61,789 nt of DNA from Mycobacterium sp. UM_CSW (GTDB lineage: Bacteria; Actinomycetota; Actinomycetes; Mycobacteriales; Mycobacteriaceae). Where the stretch lies: the NCBI RefSeq assembly GCF_000455205.1, contig NZ_AUWQ01000048.1, positions 1-61,789 of the forward strand, in the 5' to 3' direction. Positions 45,744-53,877 of the stretch are shown here, one piece after another (position 1 is the stretch's first letter; each line of letters begins with the position of its first letter). Under the pieces are notes generated by a model, which did not search any database, had not been told where the DNA came from, and saw nothing but the letters and a program-made list of their open reading frames with translations. The position numbers were made by a program, and so were the translations under genes.

Positions 45744-46143
45744 CATCGTCGTCGACATCCGAAACTCCGACGACATCGTCGCCGCCCGCAAGGCCGGACA
45801 CCAGCTCGCTCTCGATCTCGGCTTCTCGCTGACCGACGTGACCATGATCGCCACGGCGATCTCCGAAATAGCCCGCAACATCACCAGCTACGCGGGGCGC
45901 GGGGCCGTCCGGATCGCCGTGGCCGAACGGGACGGGCGCACGGCCCTGGTGGTGCGCGCGGAGGACGACGGGCCCGGCATCGCCGACATCGAGCGCGCGC
46001 TGGAGGACGGCTACTCCACCGGTCGCGGGCTGGGGATGGGCCTGCCCGGCGCCCGCCGCCTGATGGACCGCTTGGTAGTGGATTCGAAACTTGGTCACGG
46101 AACGGTCATCGAGATGTGGAAGTGGGTCCCCTCCCGTGCATGA
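45730..46143 (+). CDS. Stressosome switch kinase RsbT-like
   Basis: 137 residues, GHKL ATPase/kinase. N-box SEIARNI with E46 and N50, G1 box DDGPGI and G2 box GLGMGLPG are intact. It phosphorylates RsbR and RsbS, is released, and then activates a PP2C phosphatase, expected to be the RsbU/P-like protein encoded two genes on. Confidence 0.92.
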   Translation: MVAGDIVVDIRNSDDIVAARKAGHQLALDLGFSLTDVTMIATAISEIARNITSYAGRGAVRIAVAERDGRTALVVRAEDDGPGIADIERALEDGYSTGRGLGMGLPGARRLMDRLVVDSKLGHGTVIEMWKWVPSRA

Positions 46144-46762
46144 GCATGGCCGGCTCGGGCCGATCGAGTGGGCAAGGGCGGGTCGCCCTATGCCCAGTGA
46201 GTTCACGTCCGGCGACCGAGGGGTCGCCGTCGACATCGACGGTCACGCCGCCCTGTTCGGCGTGGTGGATGGCCTCGGCCACGGTCCGGAGGCCGCGGAT
46301 GCGGCGCTGCGCGCCGTCGACGCGGTCAAGCGCGCGAGCTCGGAGCGGCTCGAGGTGTTGGTCCAGCTCTGCCACCGCATGCTGGAGGGCACCAGGGGGG
46401 TCGCCATGACGCTGGCCAGGGTGGACTTTGCGGCCCGCACCCTGACGTGGACGGGGGTCGGCAATGTCACCGCCCAGCTGGTGGCCAAGGCGCCGACCGG
46501 TGTCCAGATCCGATCGACCGCGCGCCTCACCGGCGGCATCGTCGGCTACCGCATGCCCGAAATCAGGCCCGCCCAGGTGGTTCCGATCCGCCCGGGCGAC
46601 CTCCTAGTGATGAGCACCGACGGAATCGCCGAGGACTACCTGGATCACATCGACTTCGCTGCCACCGCCCTGGACATCGCCGAAGAACTCCTGGGAAAGC
46701 ACGCCAAGGAGATCGACGATGCCATGGTGCTTGCCGCGCGTCACCGGGGAGCATCGAGATGA
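46136..46762 (+). CDS. Stressosome reset phosphatase RsbX-like (PP2C)
   Basis: 208 residues from GTG 46136, which overlaps the rsbT stop; a later ATG at 46190 would lose the typical EWARAGRP start. PP2C/SpoIIE-type metal motifs: SGDRG near the N terminus, VVDGLGHG, and STDGIAE, DDAM at the C terminus. It should strip phosphate from RsbR and RsbS to reset the complex. Confidence 0.88.
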   Translation: MHEHGRLGPIEWARAGRPMPSEFTSGDRGVAVDIDGHAALFGVVDGLGHGPEAADAALRAVDAVKRASSERLEVLVQLCHRMLEGTRGVAMTLARVDFAARTLTWTGVGNVTAQLVAKAPTGVQIRSTARLTGGIVGYRMPEIRPAQVVPIRPGDLLVMSTDGIAEDYLDHIDFAATALDIAEELLGKHAKEIDDAMVLAARHRGASR

Positions 46763-48975
46763 ACGGCAACGACGACTTCCACGCCCAGTACGGCGCCGCA
46801 CTGCGCAGCTACTTGGACACCCGCGACGAGGACGTCCTGACCGTCGGCCACGAGCTCGGCCGCCGCGCTCTCGAGGAAGACATCAGCGTGCTCGAAATCA
46901 TCGAGCACCACGTTCGGCTGGTTCTCGACACCTGTCAGGACTACCAAGTCGACGCCCCCATCGCCCTGGAATTCCTGTTGCAGACCCTGGCCCCCTTGGA
47001 CGTCGCGACCCGCGGATTCCTCGACGGCACCAGGCGCTTCGCGCAAGAGCGGGCCCGGGCCGAGGGGCTTGCCGATCGCGACAAATTCCGTACGGCGCTG
47101 GTGAATTCGCTGCAGGAGGGCTTTTTCGTCGCCGACCACGAGGGCTCGGTGGTGGAAGTGAACAACGCCTTCATCGAGATCCTCGGCTATCCCGCCGAGG
47201 GGCTGCCGTACCGGTGGCCGCACCCGTGGCTGGTCGACAGGAAGACCGCGCGTGAGCAGCAATCGCTGGTCCGAAGCAACGGCAGCGCCGCGTACGAAAC
47301 CCCGATTCGGCATCGGGACGGACATCTCGCGTGGGTGATGGTCAGCATCAACGCGGTCAAGGAGGTGGGCAGCGACCGGGACGTCTACGTCGGCACAATC
47401 CGGGACGTCACCGCGGAGCGCGCGTTCGCCGCCCGCGAGAGCGCGGTGCTGCGGCTCGCGACAGCGGTGGCCGTGGCCAAGAGCGTGGCCGAGCTGCTGT
47501 CGATCACCCTCGAAGAATGCCGGACGGCGATCGACGTCAAGCGGGTGATCGCCGTCTCGTGGCCCGCCGGCGGGGGCGAACCGACCGTTCAGGTGGCGGG
47601 CGAACCCGCCGAATCCTCCTGGCGCGAACTGGATCCCTGGCTGCGCGACACGTTCCAGGACGCACGCCACCAGCTGCCGCTGACGGCCAAGACGGTGGAC
47701 AGGCCCGAGAATCCCGGCAAGGCACAGGGATTGGTGGCGGTGCTGTCCAACACGGGAGACCTCGCGCTCTGGCTGGAGCTGCTGACACCCCGTTGGATCA
47801 GCGCCGAAGACCGGCTGCTGGTCACGGTGCTCGTCGGCCACCTGAGCCTGGCCATGCAGCACGTGCGCCAGTTCGAGAGCGCGCGCGAAACCTCGCTGAC
47901 CCTGCAGCGCGCCATGCTACCCACGGTGCAGCCGCCCGCCGGCTTCGCCGTGTGCTACGAGCCGGCCGTCCTGCCCTTGGAAATCGGGGGCGACTGGTAT
48001 GACGTGCTGCCGATCGGCGGCAACCGCATCGGCATCGTCGTCGGCGACTGCGTTGGCCGCGGCCTGCCGGCGGCTGCGGTGATGGGCCAGCTACGCAGTT
48101 CGGCGCGCGCGCTGTTGATCAACGGCGCCCAGCCGGCCCTCGTGCTCGAACAGCTCGACCTGGCGGCGTCGCTCATCCCGAATGCCTACTGCACCACCGT
48201 CTTTCTCGCGATCCTGGACACCGACACCGGCGTCCTGGAATACAGCAACGCCGGCCACATGCCCGCGATGGTCGCGGGTCCGCGGCCCGCGACCACGACG
48301 GTGGTGACCGACGCCGCCTCGGTGCCCCTCGCGGTGCGCCGCGCGGAACCGCGGCCGCAGGCATCCCGGGTGCTGCCGGCGGGCTCGACGCTGATGCTGT
48401 ACACGGACGGCCTGGTCGAGCGCAAACACGAGTCGATCGACATCGGAATCGCCCGCGCCGCAGATGTTTTGCTTGAGACGACGAAGCTGCCGCTGGCGGA
48501 CGTCCCACAGACCATCGTCCGTGCGCTGGCCCCCGCATCGGGGTATGACGACGACGTCGCCATGGTGATATACCGGCATCGGCCGACGCGGCTGCGCATC
48601 GAAAGCGATGCCGTCGCCGACCAATTGGTCGACATCCGGCACCGGTTGGCCACATGGCTGCGCGCCGCCGAGGTTCCGAACGCGCTGGCCGCCGACATCG
48701 TGCTGGTCGTCAACGAAGCCTGCACCAACTGCGTCGAGCACGCCTACCGCGGACACCGGGTCGGGACGATGCTGCTCGACGCGGAATTGACCGATGGCCG
48801 AATCCGGACGCGGGTGACCGACGACGGCTCGTGGAAGACGCCGGCCGCCGACCCGGGCAACAGCGGGCGCGGCCTGGTGTTGATGCAAGCGATCAGCGAC
48901 ACAATGGAAGTGCGCAACAGCCCGGAGGGCACGACCATCGAGAACACCTTCCGAATTTCGGAACCCCCGGGCTGA
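46759..48975 (+). CDS. RsbU/RsbP-like multidomain phosphatase with sensor and kinase domains
   Basis: 738 residues from ATG 46759 (ATGA overlap). Domains: an RsbU-type N-terminal four-helix region (1-85) of the kind that binds RsbT; PAS (about 110-225); GAF (about 235-375); SpoIIE/PP2C (about 395-605, with GGDWYD, VVGDCVGRG and YTDGLVE); and a GHKL domain (about 615-735, N-box NEACTNCVEHAY, G1 DDGSWK). It can thus receive RsbT and sense ligands, dephosphorylate an antagonist such as RsfB, and possibly phosphorylate or bind one as well. It joins upstream and downstream parts of the switch in one chain. Confidence 0.9.
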   Translation: MNGNDDFHAQYGAALRSYLDTRDEDVLTVGHELGRRALEEDISVLEIIEHHVRLVLDTCQDYQVDAPIALEFLLQTLAPLDVATRGFLDGTRRFAQERARAEGLADRDKFRTALVNSLQEGFFVADHEGSVVEVNNAFIEILGYPAEGLPYRWPHPWLVDRKTAREQQSLVRSNGSAAYETPIRHRDGHLAWVMVSINAVKEVGSDRDVYVGTIRDVTAERAFAARESAVLRLATAVAVAKSVAELLSITLEECRTAIDVKRVIAVSWPAGGGEPTVQVAGEPAESSWRELDPWLRDTFQDARHQLPLTAKTVDRPENPGKAQGLVAVLSNTGDLALWLELLTPRWISAEDRLLVTVLVGHLSLAMQHVRQFESARETSLTLQRAMLPTVQPPAGFAVCYEPAVLPLEIGGDWYDVLPIGGNRIGIVVGDCVGRGLPAAAVMGQLRSSARALLINGAQPALVLEQLDLAASLIPNAYCTTVFLAILDTDTGVLEYSNAGHMPAMVAGPRPATTTVVTDAASVPLAVRRAEPRPQASRVLPAGSTLMLYTDGLVERKHESIDIGIARAADVLLETTKLPLADVPQTIVRALAPASGYDDDVAMVIYRHRPTRLRIESDAVADQLVDIRHRLATWLRAAEVPNALAADIVLVVNEACTNCVEHAYRGHRVGTMLLDAELTDGRIRTRVTDDGSWKTPAADPGNSGRGLVLMQAISDTMEVRNSPEGTTIENTFRISEPPG

Positions 48976-48984
48976 CGGGCCTTC

Positions 48985-49010
48985 GTTTGCCTGGCCCGAT
49001 TCTCGGGTAG
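48985..49010 (+). promoter_or_regulatory. SigF-type promoter of the diiron-protein gene
   Basis: GTTT (48985-48988), 16 bp, GGGTAG (49005-49010), eight bases before the GTG at 49019, so the transcript is near-leaderless. Confidence 0.65.
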
Positions 49011-49018
49011 TCATCGGC

Positions 49019-50038
49019 GTGACTCGCGCATCAATCACTGTCGAGCCTGCCCTGCCGGCGGCGCACGGACCGCTGTCGACGGCCGTCCACCGCGCGCTGG
49101 CCGGCCCCCCCGCACACGACAACCTCACCCGCATCGGCGCGTCCGTGCGGGACTCCGACCCCTTCGGCCTGGATCTTCAGCTCGCCCTGTGCATGTGCTA
49201 CGAGCTGCACTACCGCGGCTTCGCGGGCGTCGACCCCACCTGGGAGTGGAATCCCGCGCTGCTGCGGTTGCGCGCGGAACTGGAACGCGTGTTCCTGGCG
49301 GGGGTGCGCCGCGATGTCGGTCCCATCGACCCCGGCCAAACGGCGCAGGCCGAGATGGAGGCGATTTCCATCGAGCCCGCCGACGGTGACGGGCCGTCAT
49401 ATTTCCTGCGCGACTCGGGAACCTGGCAGCAGATGCGCGAGTACTTCGTGCACCGGTCGCTGTATCACCTCAAAGAGGGCGACCCGCACGCGTGGGCGAT
49501 CCCGCGGCTGATGGGCACCGCGAAGGCCGCGTTCGTCGCCGTCGAATTCGACGAGTACGGCGCAGGCCAGGGCCCGCGCCTGCACCAGCAACTCTTCGCG
49601 GACCTGTTGACGGCGGCCGGTCTGGACGAGACCTATCTGGGCTACCTCGACGCCGTCCCCGCCGAGGCACTGGCCGTGGTGAATCTCATGTCGCTGTTCG
49701 GGTTGCACCGTCGGCTGCGGGGCGCCGCGATCGGGCATTTCGCCTCGACGGAGATCACGTCGCCGCCGGGATCGCGGCGAATGGTGCAGGCCTTGCAGAG
49801 GATGGATGCGCCGCCGGCCTGCGTCGGCTTCTACAGCGAGCACGTCGAGGCCGACGCGGTACACGAACAGGTGGTGCGCATCGACGTCGTCGGCGACCTC
49901 GTGGCGCGGGAACCGCACCTCGACTCCGATGTCGTCTTCGGGATCCGCGCGCACGCGGCGGTGGAAAACCGCTTGGCGGACAAGCTCATCGGGGCGTGGA
50001 AGCAGGGCCAGACGTCGTTGCGCAGGAACCTGGACTAG
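49019..50038 (+). CDS. Heme-oxygenase-like diiron redox protein
   Basis: 339 residues from GTG 49019. It has the pattern of iron-containing redox proteins with a heme-oxygenase-like fold: E62-x-H64 in CYELHYRGF, then AVEFDEYGAG...LHQQLF (about 175-193), then FYSEHVEADAVHEQ (271-284) with His/Glu/His ligands for two irons. Characterised members oxidise or cleave fatty acids, amino acids or amines with O2. Substrate unknown here. Its stop shares a CTAG palindrome with the convergent CDGSH gene. Confidence 0.82.
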   Translation: MTRASITVEPALPAAHGPLSTAVHRALAGPPAHDNLTRIGASVRDSDPFGLDLQLALCMCYELHYRGFAGVDPTWEWNPALLRLRAELERVFLAGVRRDVGPIDPGQTAQAEMEAISIEPADGDGPSYFLRDSGTWQQMREYFVHRSLYHLKEGDPHAWAIPRLMGTAKAAFVAVEFDEYGAGQGPRLHQQLFADLLTAAGLDETYLGYLDAVPAEALAVVNLMSLFGLHRRLRGAAIGHFASTEITSPPGSRRMVQALQRMDAPPACVGFYSEHVEADAVHEQVVRIDVVGDLVAREPHLDSDVVFGIRAHAAVENRLADKLIGAWKQGQTSLRRNLD

Positions 50039-50235
50039 TTCGTCTGCTTCTTGACGCCGCGGCAGCGGCGATGGCTGGTGTCGCACAACGGATAATCGTC
50101 GCTGCGCCGGCAGGTGCAGATCGCCACCATGAAGCGGTCGGACTCGACGACATCGCCACCGGGGGTCTCCACCCGCACCGGTCCGGATACCAGCACGGGT
50201 CCTCCGGCCACCACCTGTACCCGCGTGGTGGTCAT
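50035..50235 (-). CDS. CDGSH-type iron-sulfur protein
   Basis: 66 residues. The cluster motif C-x-C-x(7)-P-x-C-D-x-S-H (CTCRRSDDYPLCDTSH) gives the three-Cys, one-His ligation of a [2Fe-2S] CDGSH domain. Such proteins pass electrons or clusters. It is translated with the methyltransferase (ATGA overlap) and faces the diiron gene, to which it could supply electrons. Confidence 0.88.
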   Translation of the reverse strand: MTTTRVQVVAGGPVLVSGPVRVETPGGDVVESDRFMVAICTCRRSDDYPLCDTSHRRCRGVKKQTN

Positions 50236-50966
50236 GGCTTGTCCGCCCGGATCACCACGAGCTCCTCTTCCCGGCGCCCGCGCGGGATCCGCCCCGTCTC
50301 CTCCAGCCAATTGGCCCGAGCCGACATGACGGGACCGAACGGAATCCACTTGGACGCCATGACTTCGGCCCTCAGGCCGGCCCATTTCAGGCGATCCAGG
50401 GATTGTTGGACGCCGGCGAGCGCCGAGTGCACGAGCAAAAGGGATCCGCCGTCGCACAACAACTTTGGCGCCGCCTCGCACAGCGGATCCAGAACCAGGC
50501 GCCCGTCGGGACCCGCGTCCCAGGCCCACGACGGTCCGGCAATCGCGCGGCCTGGCTCGGCAACGCCGGCGGGCGGGGCCGGGACATAAGGAGGATTGGC
50601 CACCACCACGTCGAACGGCGCCCAGTCGACGGCTTCGGTCCACGATCCCAGCCGGACGTCCACCTCCACGCCGGCCAGGGCGGCGTTACCGCGCGAACAA
50701 CGCACCGCGTGGTGGCAGGTGTCGCAGGCGGTCACGCTGGCACAGCCCATCTCGGCCGCGGCGATCGCGACGAATCCGCTACCCGTACAAAGGTCGAGGA
50801 CCCGTCGTCCCGGAATGAGGGCGGTGTGGTGCATTGCGTCGACCAGCAATCGGGAATCCTCTTGGGGCTGGTACACATTATGCGCAACCGAGATCGCAGG
50901 CTCGGGATAGGTTGTTGTCAACGTGGGCCTTTCGCTCAGCCTGGCAGAGATCGCCGTGGCGATCAC
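50232..50966 (-). CDS. HemK-like class I methyltransferase
   Basis: 244 residues from GTG 50966. The SAM motif is VLDLCTGSGFVAIAAA, and NPPYVP is the catalytic motif of N-methyltransferases that act on Gln, Asn or adenine. It is shorter than PrmC/HemK and lacks their N-terminal helical domain, so it is closer to the HemK2/Mtq2 type. The substrate may be protein Gln or Lys, or a small molecule. It starts ten or so bases after a predicted SigF start. Confidence 0.82.
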   Translation of the reverse strand: MIATAISARLSERPTLTTTYPEPAISVAHNVYQPQEDSRLLVDAMHHTALIPGRRVLDLCTGSGFVAIAAAEMGCASVTACDTCHHAVRCSRGNAALAGVEVDVRLGSWTEAVDWAPFDVVVANPPYVPAPPAGVAEPGRAIAGPSWAWDAGPDGRLVLDPLCEAAPKLLCDGGSLLLVHSALAGVQQSLDRLKWAGLRAEVMASKWIPFGPVMSARANWLEETGRIPRGRREEELVVIRADKP

Positions 50967-50981
50967 GGCCTGGCCTGTGTA

Positions 50982-51007
50982 ATGCCCGCAAACTTGCGGG
51001 TTAAAAC
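50982..51007 (-). promoter_or_regulatory. SigF-type promoter of the methyltransferase-CDGSH unit
   Basis: GTTT (51007-51004), 16 bp, GGGCAT (50987-50982), sixteen bases from GTG 50966. A short inverted repeat CCCGCA/TGCGGG lies inside the spacer and -10. Confidence 0.65.
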
Positions 51008-51020
51008 GGTCCGGCGGCGG

Positions 51021-51575
51021 CTATCCCGCACTGCCGTGGGCGAATTGCTTGACGATGGTCTCGCAGAACGCGGGCAGGTCCGACGGTGAGCGGCTGGTGA
51101 TCAGGTTGCCGTCAACCACCACCTCTTCGTCCACCACATGGGCGCCGGCGTTACGCAGGTCCGTACGGATGCTGGGATAGGAGGTCAGCGTTCGCCCCAC
51201 CGCCACGCCCGCCTCCACCAACGTCCACGGTCCGTGGCAGATTGCGGCGACCGGCTTGCCGGAGACGACGAAGTCGCGGACGAACTTGACCGCGGCCTCG
51301 TCCAGACGCAACTTGTCCGGGTTCACCGTGCCGCCCGGGAGTACCAGGCCGCCGAAGTCGCCCACCGACGCGTCCGACACGGGGCGGTCGACGGGGAAGG
51401 TGCCCGCGGGCTCGAGATCGTGGTCACGAGCCTGGATTTCGCCCGGCTTCAACGACAGCACCTCGACCTCGGCGCCGGCTTCTTCCAGGGCCGCACGTGG
51501 CTGCTCCAGTTCCACCTTCTCCACGCCGTCCGCCGCCAGGATGGCAATCTTTGTCCCTTGCAACTCATTTGACAT
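51021..51575 (-). CDS. DJ-1/PfpI family protein
   Basis: 184 residues. Nucleophile Cys113 lies in AICHGPW with His114 next to it, and the conserved Glu is near residue 20 (EKVELEQP). PfpI-type proteins act as glyoxalases, deglycases or stress chaperones. Third gene of the SRPBCC-ADH-PfpI unit, 13 bp after the ADH gene; a role with aldehyde stress would fit. Confidence 0.87.
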   Translation of the reverse strand: MSNELQGTKIAILAADGVEKVELEQPRAALEEAGAEVEVLSLKPGEIQARDHDLEPAGTFPVDRPVSDASVGDFGGLVLPGGTVNPDKLRLDEAAVKFVRDFVVSGKPVAAICHGPWTLVEAGVAVGRTLTSYPSIRTDLRNAGAHVVDEEVVVDGNLITSRSPSDLPAFCETIVKQFAHGSAG

Positions 51576-51588
51576 CGCGATACCTCCT

Positions 51589-52758
51589 TCACGGATGGAG
51601 GACGACTTTGGTGCAGCCGTCCTGCTTGTGTTTGAAGATCTCGTAGCCGTGCGGCGCCTGATCGAGCCCGAGATGGTGGGTGATGATGACGGTCGGGTCG
51701 ATGTCGCCGCTGCGGATCCGCTCCAGTAGGGGCCGCATGTAGCGCTGCACGTGGCATTGGCCCGTCTTGATGGTCAGCGACCGGTTCATGATCGCGCCGA
51801 TGGGAAACTTGTCCATCAGGCCGCCGTAGACCCCGACGATCGAGATGGTGCCGCCGTTGCGGCAACTCATCGCTGCTTCCCGAAGTGCATGCGGGCGTTC
51901 GGTTTCCAGCCGCATCGCCTGCTTCACCCGATCGTAGGCGTCCACCGGGGTGGACCCATTGCGCGCCTCCATCCCGACCGCATCGATGCAGTGATCCGGC
52001 CCCCGCCCGGCGGTGATGTCCTGAAGCCCCTCGAGGACCGGCGTTTCGTCGAAGTTGACGGTTGTCGCGCCGATCTTTTCGGCCAGCTCGAGCCGATAGG
52101 GCACCCGGTCGATGGCGATGACCTTCGATGCGCCCAGCAGGAACGCGCTCATGATCGCGAACAGCCCGACCGGACCGGCGCCCCACACCGCCACGACCTG
52201 GCCGGGTTGGATATCGCACATCTCGGCGCCCATGTAGCCCGTCGGCAAGATGTCCGACAAGAACAACACTTGATCGTCTGTGAGATCGTCTTCGACCCGA
52301 AGCGGTCCCACGTCGGCGAACGGCACCCGGGCGTATTCCGCTTGGCCACCGGCGAATCCACCGAGCATGTGCGAATACCCGAAGAGCCCCGCCGGGGAAT
52401 GACCCATGAACTTCTCGGCGATGCCCGCGTTCGGGTTCGAGTTCTCGCACAGCGAATACAGGTCACGTTCGCAGGCCGAGCAGGCCCCGCACGCGATCGG
52501 GAACGGCACCACCACCCGGTCGCCGACGGCGAGGTTGGGCACCGCCTTCCCGACCTCGACGACCTCGCCCATGAACTCGTGGCCCAGCACGTCCCCGTGC
52601 TTGACGGTCGGGATGTAGCCGTCGTAGAGGTGCAGGTCCGAACCGCAGATCGCCGTCGAGGTGACGCGCACGATGGCGTCGCGCTCGTTGAGAATCGTCG
52701 GGTCCGGAACCGATTTCACCTCAACGCTGTTGCGTCCCGCCCAGATCGTGGCCTTCAT
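51589..52758 (-). CDS. Zinc-dependent alcohol/formaldehyde dehydrogenase
   Basis: 389 residues. Catalytic zinc ligands are C38 (AICGSD) and H60-E61 (LGHEFMG). Structural zinc is held by C90, C93, C96 and C104. The nucleotide-binding region is [10 protein letters not shown]. Overall it resembles the glutathione-independent formaldehyde dehydrogenase branch of MDR proteins. The ATG overlaps the SRPBCC stop as ATGA. Confidence 0.9.
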   Translation of the reverse strand: MKATIWAGRNSVEVKSVPDPTILNERDAIVRVTSTAICGSDLHLYDGYIPTVKHGDVLGHEFMGEVVEVGKAVPNLAVGDRVVVPFPIACGACSACERDLYSLCENSNPNAGIAEKFMGHSPAGLFGYSHMLGGFAGGQAEYARVPFADVGPLRVEDDLTDDQVLFLSDILPTGYMGAEMCDIQPGQVVAVWGAGPVGLFAIMSAFLLGASKVIAIDRVPYRLELAEKIGATTVNFDETPVLEGLQDITAGRGPDHCIDAVGMEARNGSTPVDAYDRVKQAMRLETERPHALREAAMSCRNGGTISIVGVYGGLMDKFPIGAIMNRSLTIKTGQCHVQRYMRPLLERIRSGDIDPTVIITHHLGLDQAPHGYEIFKHKQDGCTKVVLHP

Positions 52759-53699
52759 GCGGTCGCTCCTTTTCCGTTGTTACCGTTCGGCTGGGCGGGC
52801 TGCTGATGCAGCTGCCGGGCCGCGGCGGTGCCTTCCGGCGAGCCGTCCGAGCGCAGCACCTGACCCGTCTCCAAGATTTGCTTGAACCGCCGAAGGTCGT
52901 CGTTGACCTGTTGGTCGGGCGATTCGCCGAGCAGGGTCGCGGCGGCCTTGCCGACGGCGCCCCCCGGCATCTGGTAGCCGATGCGGACCCGAACCTCGGT
53001 TCCGTCGCCAGTGGTGGCGGGCGTGAACTCGACGCTGCCGCCGTTTTGGATCGACGAGCCGGGCAGCGATTGCCACGCGATCCGCTCGCCGGGTCGGTCC
53101 TCGGTTATCTGCGCATCCCATTGGACCGGCTGCCCCACCGGCGCGCTGGCCACCCAGTGCGAGCGCCCGTCGGAGCCGGTGGTGACCGATTGCAGGTGGT
53201 GCATGAAGCTGGGCAGGTTCTCCAGGTCCCGCCAGAAGCGGTATACGTCCTCGGGTGGGCGCCGGACCGTGACCGCGGCGCGCACGGTTCGGTTGCGCGC
53301 GCCGTTGGCGTGGCGGCCGCCGCCGTCGCGGGTGGCACGCAGCGCGGCGTAGAGGTCGACCGCCCCGATGCCGCCGAGGACGGCCGCCGAAATCGCGCCC
53401 CGGCGCCGGCGACCACGGTCCCGGGCGGCCACGCCGGCCAGCAGCAACGCCACATCCAGGACGTCGCCGGCCACCCGCGTCCAGACCAGCCGGTCCGAGC
53501 CGACCGACAACGCGGCCCCATGGCCGCATTCGCGGGCGCCGAGCGCGCGGATGACCCGGCGGGACAGGCGCGTGTCTTCCACGCCCGCGATCGCAGCAAC
53601 CTTCTGGGGCGCCACCAGCTCGGCCAGACCGAGCCCGAAGCTGGCGCCGGCGAGCGCCTTCACCAGCGGCGCCGTGGTGTTGCCGGATCGATCGTTCAT
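52755..53699 (-). CDS. SRPBCC/polyketide-cyclase-like membrane protein
   Basis: 314 residues from ATG 53699, with AAGGGAG upstream. The first half has hydrophobic helices (DUF4267-like region, about 12-125); the second half is a START/SRPBCC domain ([25 protein letters not shown]). Such proteins bind hydrophobic ligands. First gene of the unit with the zinc ADH and PfpI. Confidence 0.8.
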   Translation of the reverse strand: MNDRSGNTTAPLVKALAGASFGLGLAELVAPQKVAAIAGVEDTRLSRRVIRALGARECGHGAALSVGSDRLVWTRVAGDVLDVALLLAGVAARDRGRRRRGAISAAVLGGIGAVDLYAALRATRDGGGRHANGARNRTVRAAVTVRRPPEDVYRFWRDLENLPSFMHHLQSVTTGSDGRSHWVASAPVGQPVQWDAQITEDRPGERIAWQSLPGSSIQNGGSVEFTPATTGDGTEVRVRIGYQMPGGAVGKAAATLLGESPDQQVNDDLRRFKQILETGQVLRSDGSPEGTAAARQLHQQPAQPNGNNGKGATA

Positions 53700-53846
53700 T
53701 GTCGACTCCCTTGCCGGGCCGGGCGCAAGCGGGCACAAAACGGCTGCTGCACAGCAGATTTGCTGGCCTTACGCCCGCGCCGGCCCTAAGCCCCTGTTGA
53801 TACGTCAAACTGCCGGTGGTAGCCCGAAGCCCACGTTGGCTGTCGG

Positions 53847-53871
53847 ATACCCGGGCAGAAACGGCCCAAAC
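53847..53871 (-). promoter_or_regulatory. SigF-type promoter of the SRPBCC-ADH-PfpI operon
   Basis: GTTT (53871-53868), 15 bp, GGGTAT (53852-53847). The leader to the ATG would be about 140 nt. Confidence 0.55.
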
Positions 53872-53877
53872 TTGTGA

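Noticed and set aside
49008-49013. TAGTCA as a SigA -10 for the diiron gene
   Set aside because: The SigF form GTTT-16-GGGTAG fits the same start better.
50985-51000. CCCGCA/TGCGGG hairpin as a terminator
   Set aside because: Short stem without a T-run and lying inside the predicted SigF promoter of the methyltransferase gene.
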